This document shows, in pieces, positions 18,262 through 25,818 of a stretch of 64,000 bases of DNA. Location of the stretch: NCBI GenBank assembly GCA_902543145.1, contig CACBXG010000001.1, positions 62,001 to 126,000 of the forward strand, given 5' to 3'. Position 1 is the first letter of the stretch. The number at the start of each line of letters is the position of its first letter. The stretch is from an uncultured SAR116 cluster alpha proteobacterium. Lineage in GTDB: Bacteria > Pseudomonadota > Alphaproteobacteria > Puniceispirillales > Marisalimonadaceae. The translations under genes and the position numbers were made by a program. Below the pieces are notes generated by a model. That model was not told where the DNA came from. It worked only from the letters and a program-made list of their open reading frames with translations, and did no database searches.

Positions 18262-19259
18262 TAGATTTTGCCAATTTTCGAAGCATTTTCTGAAAGCCAT
18301 AACTTCAGATTTTCTTGACACATCCACTCTTCATTTTTGTCGGATGTATAGCAAAAACCATATGGTACTTGGATTCCATTTCCAATCCGAGCTGGATCCT
18401 GGCTCCAATCATGGATAGCTGGCAAAATTTTATAATGGCCTTCATATGAGTAAGTGTAAGCCGAGTCTTCAGAACTAATCATCTCTTCATGAAGCTTTTC
18501 ACCAGGACGAATGCCTATAATTTCATGCTCAGCTTCTTGATCAATCGCTAGCGCAAGATCTGTTACCTTGATTGAAGGAATTTTTTTAACATAAATTTCG
18601 CCTCCAATCATGTTATCAAATGCATGCCAAACCAACTCTACACCTTGCTCCAAAGTGATCATAAAACGAGTCATGCGTTTGTCAGTAATCGGAAGACTAC
18701 CTTTGCCTTTTAGTGCAAGAAAAAATGGTATCACTGAACCACGAGAACCCATGACATTGCCGTATCGAACTACGGCAAACCTTGTGTCATCAGATCCTGC
18801 ATATGAATTACCTGCAATAAATAATTTATCAGAAGCCAGCTTTGTTGCACCGTATAAATTTGCTGGACTACTTGCTTTATCAGTTGAGAGCGCAACAACA
18901 CGCTTTATACCTCTGTCGATGCAGGCATCAATAAGGTTCATTGCACCATTGACGTTGGTTTTTACACATTCAAATGGGTTGTACTCTGCTGTCGGCACGA
19001 TCTTTGTAGCTGCAGCATGCACAACGTAATCAATGCCATTTAAAGCACGATATAAGCGATCCTTATCTCTTACATCACCTATAAAAAAACGAACTCGGTC
19101 ATCTCCTTCAAACAACTTTGCCATTTCCCACTGTTTCATTTCATCACGAGAAAAAACAACCAATCTTTTTAGATTGTATTTTGCAAGCGTCATTGGTATG
19201 AAAGTTTGCCCAAATGATCCTGTACCACCTGTAACCAAAATAGAGGAATTTTCAAACAT
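18261..19259 (-). CDS. pseB: UDP-N-acetylglucosamine 4,6-dehydratase (inverting) PseB
   Basis: 332-residue extended SDR that performs the first committed step of pseudaminic acid synthesis, dehydrating and epimerising UDP-GlcNAc. TGGTGSFG at 10 to 17 binds NADP, HAAATKIVP at 81 to 89 is characteristic of PseB, and the active site is T126-D127-K128 with Y136-x-x-x-K140 in DKASSPANLYGATK. MTRFMITLEQGVELVW and GEKLHEEMIS are further PseB marks. It is followed directly by pseC with a one-base overlap. Confidence 0.95.
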   Translation of the reverse strand: MFENSSILVTGGTGSFGQTFIPMTLAKYNLKRLVVFSRDEMKQWEMAKLFEGDDRVRFFIGDVRDKDRLYRALNGIDYVVHAAATKIVPTAEYNPFECVKTNVNGAMNLIDACIDRGIKRVVALSTDKASSPANLYGATKLASDKLFIAGNSYAGSDDTRFAVVRYGNVMGSRGSVIPFFLALKGKGSLPITDKRMTRFMITLEQGVELVWHAFDNMIGGEIYVKKIPSIKVTDLALAIDQEAEHEIIGIRPGEKLHEEMISSEDSAYTYSYEGHYKILPAIHDWSQDPARIGNGIQVPYGFCYTSDKNEEWMCQENLKLWLSENASKIGKI

Positions 19260-19269
19260 ATATTTTCCT

Positions 19270-21072
19270 TTACGTTTCTTTCACGAGAGCCATTTCGCGG
19301 AATTGTTTATTAGTTTTTAAAAGTTCGTCAAAAGTACCACAACCTTTTAATTTACCCTGATCTAAAAAGTAGATGATGTCACACTTTCGTACTGTAGAGA
19401 GACGATGAGCAACAATTATTATAGTTGTATCTTGTCCAATATTACTCAAGGCTTCCATAAACGATTCTTCTGTTCTGTTATCAAGAGCACTTGTGGCTTC
19501 GTCTAGGATAAGCACTATTGGGTTGTGGTATAGCGCCCGGGCAACACCAATACGTTGCCGTTGACCTCCTGATAGGCGCACACCAAGTTCGCCAACGGTT
19601 GTAGAATAGCCTTCAGGTAGTTCGTTGACAACAAAATCATGTATATTGGCGATTTTCGCAGCACGCTCTACTGCTTTTTGGTCAATGATTTCGGGGTTAA
19701 CACCAAACGCTATGTTTGCAGATATACTTTGATCAGCCAAGTATATCTGCTGCGGCACATAGTCAATACTACGTTGCCATTGTAAGCGTTTAGCTGCCGT
19801 GATGAGTTCACCATCAATAGTAATCTTACCTTCTTGCGGCTCAATCAATCCTAGTATCAAATCTACAACTGTGGTTTTGCCACTACCAGTAGCACCAACA
19901 AAACCTACCTTACTTTGCGCAGGAATCATAATGTCGATGCTTTTCAGTGCATGCTGCTTTGAATTCTGGTAACGATAGCTCACTTGTTGGAGCTTGATGT
20001 TTTTTTTCAATGGCAGTGGAGTGATCTGCATATCTTTCGAGTTAGCCACATGAAGGTCGTTGAGGTCCTCATGCAAATTGTCCAAAGCTGGGCCGGCAAA
20101 GCGAAGCTGAGTTAAGGCACTATAAATTTGCTGTAATGCGGGCATAAGACGATAGCCAGCTAAAGCGTAAAGAGCAATGGTGGGTAACGCTCCTGCAAAA
20201 CCTCCACTTTTGACCATTAGGTAGAGGATGACTATCAGCATGCCGCCAAAAGCTATAACCTCAAGAGCATAGCGTGGCATTTGAGCGATGACACTCGAAT
20301 TGGCTTGGTCCTCGGCATAGATTTTAGCTGGTTTTGCGAAGCGTTGGATATATGCCTGTTCTAATCCACCTACCTTAATTACTTTAGGTGCACCAAAGGC
20401 TTCGCTGACTGCTGTAAATCGTTCTTGGTTTGCTTTAATGTAAGATTGCCCCAGGCGTTTAAGCCAACCGCTCATGAAGACAAATATCCCCATATAGGTT
20501 GTGCCCAGCACTAAACCAACGAAGATTGCGAGCACAGGGTCAGTCAGTAGCAATAAGATCAAAAGAGCTAACGTGACCGTACTTTGTGCCATTAGCGTCA
20601 TCATTGGAATCATGCCGTTGTGGATAACATTGCTGACCTCAGAGAGAATTGTTTTGCCTAAGCCTGCGCTATGGCGATTCAAAAACCAGCTGTAAGGCTT
20701 ATGCAAGTAGACTTCCACTAGGCGTTTGCCGATGCTGTATTCACGCATTAGGGCAAAACGGATTTGTGCGTAGGTAGTGAGTGCCTTAAAAGTCAACGAG
20801 GTTACAAGCAGTACAAAAAACAGAACGCCTAAGGCAAAAAGGAACTGCTCGGGAGTGTTTATACCGATTTGATGACTCATATTAAATGTAGTATTAAGTA
20901 AAGCGTTGGAATGTACCAACTCGGGGTTTGCCAGTACAGCCATAAATGGAAGAATAGATGCCACTCCCAGTACATCTAGAAATGCCATAATTAAAACCAT
21001 ACCCATCAAAAAACCTGCACGTCTGCGCTCAAGTGGGCTTAATATGCCGAAAATTTTTTTAAGTGTTTCCAT
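19270..21072 (-). CDS. ABC transporter, fused permease/ATPase, PglK-like lipid-linked glycan flippase
   Basis: 600 residues: six transmembrane segments (about 20 to 320) and a C-terminal ATPase. Walker A GATGSGKTT near 390, signature LSGGQRQR, Walker B VLILDEATSALD and the switch His in AHRLSTVRK are all intact. The N-terminus FGILSPLERRRAGFLMG and the first membrane helix with DVLGVASILPFMAVL resemble PglK, which flips undecaprenyl-linked oligosaccharide. No Wzx is seen in the window, so this is the likely flippase. The gene is clearly richer in G+C than its neighbours: 31 of 60 bases at 20041 to 20100 against 17 of 60 at 1201 to 1260, suggesting a separate origin. Confidence 0.85.
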   Translation of the reverse strand: METLKKIFGILSPLERRRAGFLMGMVLIMAFLDVLGVASILPFMAVLANPELVHSNALLNTTFNMSHQIGINTPEQFLFALGVLFFVLLVTSLTFKALTTYAQIRFALMREYSIGKRLVEVYLHKPYSWFLNRHSAGLGKTILSEVSNVIHNGMIPMMTLMAQSTVTLALLILLLLTDPVLAIFVGLVLGTTYMGIFVFMSGWLKRLGQSYIKANQERFTAVSEAFGAPKVIKVGGLEQAYIQRFAKPAKIYAEDQANSSVIAQMPRYALEVIAFGGMLIVILYLMVKSGGFAGALPTIALYALAGYRLMPALQQIYSALTQLRFAGPALDNLHEDLNDLHVANSKDMQITPLPLKKNIKLQQVSYRYQNSKQHALKSIDIMIPAQSKVGFVGATGSGKTTVVDLILGLIEPQEGKITIDGELITAAKRLQWQRSIDYVPQQIYLADQSISANIAFGVNPEIIDQKAVERAAKIANIHDFVVNELPEGYSTTVGELGVRLSGGQRQRIGVARALYHNPIVLILDEATSALDNRTEESFMEALSNIGQDTTIIIVAHRLSTVRKCDIIYFLDQGKLKGCGTFDELLKTNKQFREMALVKET

Positions 21073-21465
21073 TCCAGTAAAAGGTAAAGCTTCTAAATTA
21101 TCTGATGGTTATTTGGTCAAGAAAATGAACAACATTTTTTACTAAATAATCCTCGGGTGTAGATCGAAGTGTTAACACCCACAAGTTTATCTCTATAAGG
21201 GTCGGCAACGATTAGTTCGCATATTTTCGGAATTCTTCGAGGTCTCTAATCGCCGGCAAAAACTTATTTCTTGTAGTAGTTTCTCTAAGATAGAGTTGAT
21301 TATTTGTAAAGAAGTCTTTATTTATGAAATTTCAATTAGAGATTTGAGATGAGTAATTAGATCTACTTTTTTGTAGCAATAATATTGATAACAACAATTT
21401 TATGATATTGTACAAGCAAAACGGCTTTAATAAGTCTGCATAGCCTAATCTGGCGACTGCATTAT
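21073..21465. other. Intergenic region between flippase and epimerase genes
   Basis: 393 bases without an intact gene inside an otherwise packed operon. It contains the putative gene fragment at 21098 to 21331. It must also hold any separate promoter for the flippase and downstream pse genes; AT-rich stretches are present but no convincing -35/-10 pair or terminator was found. Confidence 0.5.
21098..21331 (-). pseudogene. Possible decayed gene fragment
   Basis: Minus-strand frame from 21331 to 21098 that reads as normal protein text but has one internal TAA at 21212 to 21214 and no start codon or ribosome site. Upstream half: DFFTNNQLYLRETTTRNKF then LPAIRDLEEFRKYAN. Downstream half in the same frame: LIEINLWVLTLRSTPEDYL then VKNVVHFLDQI before a TAA. 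The composition and amphipathic pattern suggest the C-terminus of an inactivated gene. The last part loosely resembles the end of small P-loop kinases, but I do not recognise the family. It could also be chance. Confidence 0.3.
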
Positions 21466-22344
21466 TCATTTCTCATTACTCCATGATAGTTTACGTAATT
21501 CTTCAATGTATTCAGTAACTAAATGCTCGGCATTCCAACCAAGCGCTTGAGTTTTATCGGTCAAAACATCTGCTCTCATTCGGTTGCCTCTTCGTTCAGG
21601 CACCATCTCAATCTTTCCGCCAAACAATTTAGCAATCTCAAGGACTGAAAATGATTCTGGACTACCAATGCCAAACTCATCTCCATATCCCTGTTCGCCA
21701 ACCATTATGAGTGCTCTGATAATATCGTTAACGTGAGTAAAATTACGTTTCTGTTCACCTGGACTAACAACGGTAAGAGCCTCACCCAAACGCATTTTCT
21801 CAGTGAATAAGCCTATTAGTGTTGCGTATTTTCCTGTTTTTATTTCACGGGGACCATAGGCATTGTAGAAATATACAATCGCATAGGGCACGCCGAACCA
21901 ATGTCCAAAGTTTTCAACGAGTTCTGTATTGGTTGCCTTTGTCCATCCATATGGACTTTGAGAACGGCCTAATCCGCCATCACCAAATTTTGTGCTGCTT
22001 CCCGCATAAACAATTTTACATGCATGCTTGCGACAAAACTGAAGAACTTCAAAGGTTCCGTTCTTGTTGTACTCCCACACTGTTTTTAAATCGTTAAAAG
22101 ACTGCTCAACCCTTGAGTACTCACCAAGATGATAAACAATATCTGGGGAAAATGAAATCAATGTGTTAATATCTTTCGTATCACCATGAACATATTCAAC
22201 ATTCAGGACGTGATTGTCTTCTGAACCGATTGAATAGTTATCTAATGAAATCACACGATTAGAAGAATCTGTAGACAGTTGCTCACAAAGATGGCTCCCA
22301 ATAAAGCCTGCACCACCAGTTATAAGGATATTTTTTTTATTCAT
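21466..22344 (-). CDS. NAD-dependent epimerase/dehydratase
   Basis: 292-residue extended SDR acting on a nucleotide sugar. ITGGAGFIGSHLCEQL near 8 is the NAD-binding motif, IVYHLGEYSRVEQS follows beta-4, and the catalytic set is the Ser pair in VYAGSSTKFG with Tyr and Lys in SPYGWTKATNTELV. NAYGPREIKTGKYATLIGLF and KRNFTHVNDIIRAL bind the sugar nucleotide. It resembles UDP-glucose epimerases and dTDP-glucose dehydratases, and the precise reaction is undecided. It is the first gene of the glycan locus in transcription order. Confidence 0.8.
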   Translation of the reverse strand: MNKKNILITGGAGFIGSHLCEQLSTDSSNRVISLDNYSIGSEDNHVLNVEYVHGDTKDINTLISFSPDIVYHLGEYSRVEQSFNDLKTVWEYNKNGTFEVLQFCRKHACKIVYAGSSTKFGDGGLGRSQSPYGWTKATNTELVENFGHWFGVPYAIVYFYNAYGPREIKTGKYATLIGLFTEKMRLGEALTVVSPGEQKRNFTHVNDIIRALIMVGEQGYGDEFGIGSPESFSVLEIAKLFGGKIEMVPERRGNRMRADVLTDKTQALGWNAEHLVTEYIEELRKLSWSNEK

Positions 22345-22393
22345 TATTTAAATAATATAAAAGTTTAAACATTTTTTTGATGTAAAAATTTTA

Positions 22394-22407
22394 ATAATGA
22401 TCATTAT
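22394..22407. promoter_or_regulatory. Perfect 14-bp palindrome upstream of the epimerase gene
   Basis: ATAATGATCATTAT is a perfect inverted repeat 50 bp upstream of the epimerase ATG at 22344, the first gene of the glycan operon. It is in the right place to be an operator. It resembles half of a Fur box but lacks the 9-1-9 spacing. The regulator is unknown; the adjacent MarR-type protein is a candidate. Confidence 0.35.
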
Positions 22408-22514
22408 GTTATTCTTTAACAGAAGTTTACAAAAACTTACTATTCCACAGCACTACCTACTAAAACCACATATAAAACATTTACTAATAAAATACATTAA
22501 ATACTCCAGACTGC

Positions 22515-22856
22515 TCAACGTTTAAGTTCATCCTCAAGGCCCTTTATTACTTTCTGTAGGGCTTTATATTCTATTTTCTTGGTCTTCAAAAAGGCCATAG
22601 TAAGTTCTTTTTTGAAATTTATGCCTGATGGCGTTAAGACATAGGCATAGGCCAGTTTGTTTTTTTCGTTTTTGAAGTTCTTTGATATTACGTAGCCCCT
22701 CTTCACAAGTATGTTAAGGCAATAATGGATCGAGCCAAGGCTGACGCCGCACTGTTTGGACAATGCACGTTGGCTTTGTTTAGAAGATTTCTCCAACTCT
22801 TTGAAGAGTTTTATGGGTAATTCGTAGTTTTTTGGAAAACTGTTTTTCACATTCAA
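22515..22856 (-). CDS. MarR-type EPS-associated transcriptional regulator
   Basis: 113-residue winged-helix DNA-binding protein. QRALSKQCGVSLGSIHYCLNILVKRGYV (residues about 33 to 60) is the helix-turn-helix, KNEKNKLAYAYVLTPSGI is the wing, and FLKTKKIEYKAL the C-terminal helix. This S-L-G-x-x-x-Y-C-L pattern defines the MarR family found at the edge of exopolysaccharide loci. It likely controls the pse/glycan operon immediately downstream on the same strand. Length is normal for the family. Confidence 0.88.
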   Translation of the reverse strand: MNVKNSFPKNYELPIKLFKELEKSSKQSQRALSKQCGVSLGSIHYCLNILVKRGYVISKNFKNEKNKLAYAYVLTPSGINFKKELTMAFLKTKKIEYKALQKVIKGLEDELKR

Positions 22857-23196
22857 TAGCTACCGCACACCATGAGAATCAATGCTCATAGCAAACTTAT
22901 GTTCAGAACATGAACGTAATTATTATACTTGTCAAATTTATTTTGTTATTATTGCCATTTTCTTATAGCATCATAAATCTCAGTTGTTAGCCATTGTATT
23001 ATGACGACATTTAAAATTAAAACCAATACAGGCTAATTAATTATGATAATAATTAAAAAATAATGAATGATAAGTTGACAAATAAGGCTTTGCTGTGAGA
23101 TGTATTTTGTTGTAAATGTTTTTAACGTATTATAAAATTTAATTAAATTTTCCATAAATCCTATAATATCTTGTGGATGAAATCTCAAAAAAATAA
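22857..23196. promoter_or_regulatory. Divergent promoter region between MarR-type and RfaH-like regulators
   Basis: 340 bases, very AT-rich. Two short inverted repeats lie just upstream of the MarR-type gene: ATGAG-N8-CTCAT at 22872 to 22889 and GTTCA-N5-TGAAC at 22901 to 22915; either could be an autoregulatory operator. A TTGACA at 23075 has no good -10 at normal spacing. A weaker pair, TTGTTG at 23107 and TATAAA at 23131 (18-base spacer), could serve the plus-strand gene. No coding sequence seen. Confidence 0.4.
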
Positions 23197-23715
23197 ATGA
23201 ACCAAAATTTAATTAAAAAATGGTTAATTGCAAAAATTAAACCAAATTCATATGATTTGGCCTCTCGCAATCTTGAAAGACAAGGGTTTGAAACTTTTCT
23301 TCCTAAAATGAGAGTTACAGTGAGAAAAAAAAATAAATTTATTCACAAGTATTTATTTGTTTTCCCAGGATATATCTTTGTGGGTGTTGATCCACAAAAC
23401 TCTAATTGGACTAAAATAAAAAATACGTATGGCGTTTCAAAAGTTTTACTTTTTAATAATAAACCTTATGAAATTTCCTTTGAAATAATTTTAGCATTGA
23501 AAAATAGGTACGAATTAAACACTTTTCCTATAAAAAATGAAACACTTAAAAAAGGAGATAAAATAATGTTTTCCAGTGGGCCATTTGTAGATCTTATTGC
23601 AAGGATTGAAGCTGTTGACGATAAAGACCGTATCTCGCTTATTTTAGAAGTTGCAGGAGAATATAGGAAATTAAAAATACAACAAATAGAAAAGCTAAAC
23701 TTCACTAGAATCTAA
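23197..23715 (+). CDS. RfaH/NusG-like transcription antitermination protein
   Basis: 172 residues. The N-terminal NGN domain starts KKWLIAKIKPNSYDLASRNLERQGFETFLPK and continues FPGYIFVGVDPQN and TYGVSKVLLFNNKP, equivalent to the RfaH pattern in which the domain binds RNA polymerase. A KOW-like C-terminus follows: KKGDKIMFSSGPFVDLIARIEAVDD to LEVAGEYRKLKI. It is a specialised paralogue rather than general NusG, which is normally next to rpl genes. RfaH-type proteins let RNA polymerase traverse long polysaccharide operons, which fits the 22-kb locus next door. Confidence 0.85.
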   Translation: MNQNLIKKWLIAKIKPNSYDLASRNLERQGFETFLPKMRVTVRKKNKFIHKYLFVFPGYIFVGVDPQNSNWTKIKNTYGVSKVLLFNNKPYEISFEIILALKNRYELNTFPIKNETLKKGDKIMFSSGPFVDLIARIEAVDDKDRISLILEVAGEYRKLKIQQIEKLNFTRI

Positions 23716-23782
23716 ACATTATAAGGTTAAAATAATTTTAATTTAAATCAATTATTAAGACATCAACTTTTGATTAATGAAT

Positions 23783-24823
23783 TTAGTTAGCTATACTCCA
23801 AAATACTGGAAAATCAGGTTTAAAAATTTCGATCCTTTGTTTCCCAATATAAAGATATTTTCTAAACAATAATGCTTCAGCTTTTTTAACCATTGTAATT
23901 TTTTCATTATTAACTTTCAAATTATAATGGTAAGTACCATTTATGCTGATAAATTTTTCTAAATTAGACAGACTATTTTCATTGTCAAATAATTGCGCTA
24001 AAATTGACAGACAGTATGTTGCATTAAAAATACCAGCACATCCACAAGAACTTTCTTTATTTTTAGTTAGATGAGGAGCGGTATCGGTTCCTAAAAAAAA
24101 TTTCGGATTACCGCTTACTGCAGCGTCTACAAGAGTCTTTCTATGAGATTCTCCCTTTAATAACGGTAAACAATAGTTATGCGGTCTTATGCCACCGACA
24201 AAGAGCGCATTTCTATTCAAAGCCAAATGATGTGGAGTAATTGAGGCTGCAAGATTTTTATTACCTTCTTTGACATACTCAGTTGCATCTGTAGTCGTGA
24301 TATGTTCGAGAGTAATTTTCAACTCTGGAAGTTGTTTACAAATAAAATCAAGATTTTGCTCAATGAAAACTTTTTCTCGATCAAAAATATCTATATTTGG
24401 ATCAGTAACTTCACCGTGTATTAAAAGTGGCATTCCAATTTTTGCCATCATCTCAAGAACAGGCATTATTTTTGTAATATTTTTTACACCTGAATCTGAA
24501 TTAGTAGTAGCTCCTGCTGGGTACAATTTAACTGCAAAGACTGCCCCATTATTATATGCGTCTTTAAGATCATTTTTGCTGGTTTTTTCAGTCAAGTAAA
24601 CTGTCATTAAGGGTTCAAAATTATCACTCTGGGGAATTGCATTTTCTATTCTTTTTTTATACTCAATTGCTTGTTTGGCATTTAATATTGGAGGTAACAA
24701 ATTAGGCATAACTATTGAGCGGGCAAAATGTCTTGTTGTTTCTGGAACTACTGCTTTCAAAATGCCATTATCTCTAAAATGAACATGCCAATCATCTGGT
24801 CTTATAATCTCTATTTTTTCCAT
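23783..24823 (-). CDS. pyrC: Dihydroorotase PyrC
   Basis: 346 residues, same length as E. coli-type class II dihydroorotase, which closes carbamoyl-aspartate to dihydroorotate in pyrimidine synthesis. His13 and His15 in DDWHVHFRD bind zinc. VKLYPAG near 105 holds the lysine that is carboxylated, LLIHGEV and LEHITT supply further zinc His residues, and FLGTDTAPH supplies the catalytic Asp. AASITPHHL is also conserved. It is convergent with the RfaH-like gene and divergent from the flavin reductase gene. Confidence 0.94.
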   Translation of the reverse strand: MEKIEIIRPDDWHVHFRDNGILKAVVPETTRHFARSIVMPNLLPPILNAKQAIEYKKRIENAIPQSDNFEPLMTVYLTEKTSKNDLKDAYNNGAVFAVKLYPAGATTNSDSGVKNITKIMPVLEMMAKIGMPLLIHGEVTDPNIDIFDREKVFIEQNLDFICKQLPELKITLEHITTTDATEYVKEGNKNLAASITPHHLALNRNALFVGGIRPHNYCLPLLKGESHRKTLVDAAVSGNPKFFLGTDTAPHLTKNKESSCGCAGIFNATYCLSILAQLFDNENSLSNLEKFISINGTYHYNLKVNNEKITMVKKAEALLFRKYLYIGKQRIEIFKPDFPVFWSIAN

Positions 24824-24921
24824 AATTATGATATAATCTTTAAAAATTAAATTTAATATGTTAATTATTCATTCTATAATTTATAACATACACAACATAA
24901 TTAATTTTTGGGAAGTTTACT

Positions 24922-25521
24922 ATGAAAATTTCAATTATTTCTGCCAGTCATAGAATGAATTCCCAATCAAAAAGAATTAGTAATTTTCTTAAAAATGATT
25001 TACTAAATTTAAATCCTAATATAAAAATTTTCCCATTAGATCTTGCTAAACTCGCATTACCTCTTTGGTCTCCAGATAAAAAAAAAGGTGAGGGTATTTG
25101 GGGAAAAACTTGGAACTCAATTTCAAAAAATCTTGATAGTTCAGATGGTTTTATTATTGTTGTTCCAGAATATGGAGGAATGGCTACCCCAGCGGCTAAA
25201 AATATTTTTTTATTATGCGGCAATGGTGAATTCGCTCATAAACCTGGTTTAATTGTATCTGTTAGTAGTGGAAATGGCGGAGCTTACCCCATAGCTGAGT
25301 TAAGATCTTCTTCTTATAAAAACACTCATATAATGTGGATTCCTGAAAATATTATTATCAGAAATGCAGAGGAATTTAATCCTGGTGAGCATGGGAGTAA
25401 TATACCTAAATGGATAGATTCTAGAATTGAATATGTTTTGAATTTGTTTCTAGCTTATGTATCTAATATGAAACCACTAAGAAAGATTATTAATAGAAAG
25501 GACTTTGGTAATGGAATGTAA
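24922..25521 (+). CDS. NADPH-dependent FMN reductase family protein
   Basis: 199-residue flavodoxin-fold reductase. [17 protein letters not shown] near residue 4 is the FMN phosphate-binding loop and [17 protein letters not shown] near 85 is the family's P-E-Y motif that contacts the isoalloxazine. It likely reduces FMN or a quinone with NAD(P)H in the cytoplasm. GGGAAG-like ribosome site precedes the ATG. It overlaps the following pterin dehydratase gene by 11 nt, so the two are co-translated. Physiological substrate unknown. Confidence 0.8.
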   Translation: MKISIISASHRMNSQSKRISNFLKNDLLNLNPNIKIFPLDLAKLALPLWSPDKKKGEGIWGKTWNSISKNLDSSDGFIIVVPEYGGMATPAAKNIFLLCGNGEFAHKPGLIVSVSSGNGGAYPIAELRSSSYKNTHIMWIPENIIIRNAEEFNPGEHGSNIPKWIDSRIEYVLNLFLAYVSNMKPLRKIINRKDFGNGM

Positions 25522-25801
25522 AGATTTAAATAAAAAGTTTAAAGATATTGGTGGTTGGACGAAGACAGATGATGGTAGAGAAGCATATACGAAACAATAC
25601 AAGTTATCTGATTTTAAACAAGCTTTTTCATTTATGACTTCTATAGCAATGAAAGCTGAACAAATAAACCATCATCCTGAATGGCAAAATGTTTATAATA
25701 AGGTAACAATAACTCTAACAACACACGATAAAGGTGGAATTACAGAATTAGATTATGACATGGCACTTTTTGCTGAAGGTTGTTTTAAAAATTATATTTA
25801 A
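25511..25801 (+). CDS. phhB: 4a-hydroxytetrahydrobiopterin dehydratase (pterin carbinolamine dehydratase)
   Basis: 96 residues from the ATG at 25511. The active-site motif [13 protein letters not shown] contains the paired His and the downstream Pro-Glu/Trp of the PCD family, and [16 protein letters not shown] is the second family block. It dehydrates 4a-hydroxy-tetrahydropterin to the quinonoid form, recycling pterin for aromatic amino acid hydroxylation. No phenylalanine hydroxylase is in the window, so the partner must be elsewhere. Confidence 0.88.
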   Translation: MECKDLNKKFKDIGGWTKTDDGREAYTKQYKLSDFKQAFSFMTSIAMKAEQINHHPEWQNVYNKVTITLTTHDKGGITELDYDMALFAEGCFKNYI

Positions 25802-25818
25802 TTTTTAGTGAATTAATA

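Noticed and set aside
18262-18327. N-terminal extension of pseC
   Set aside because: The extra 22 codons lie inside pseB and are absent from the family; MIPYSRQDIS is the normal start.
18610-19029. 139-codon plus-strand frame inside pseB
   Set aside because: Antisense to the PseB active-site region; its residues are the complement of conserved codons.
22394-22407. Fur box
   Set aside because: The palindrome lacks the central base and 9-1-9 spacing of a Fur box, so only a generic inverted repeat is claimed.
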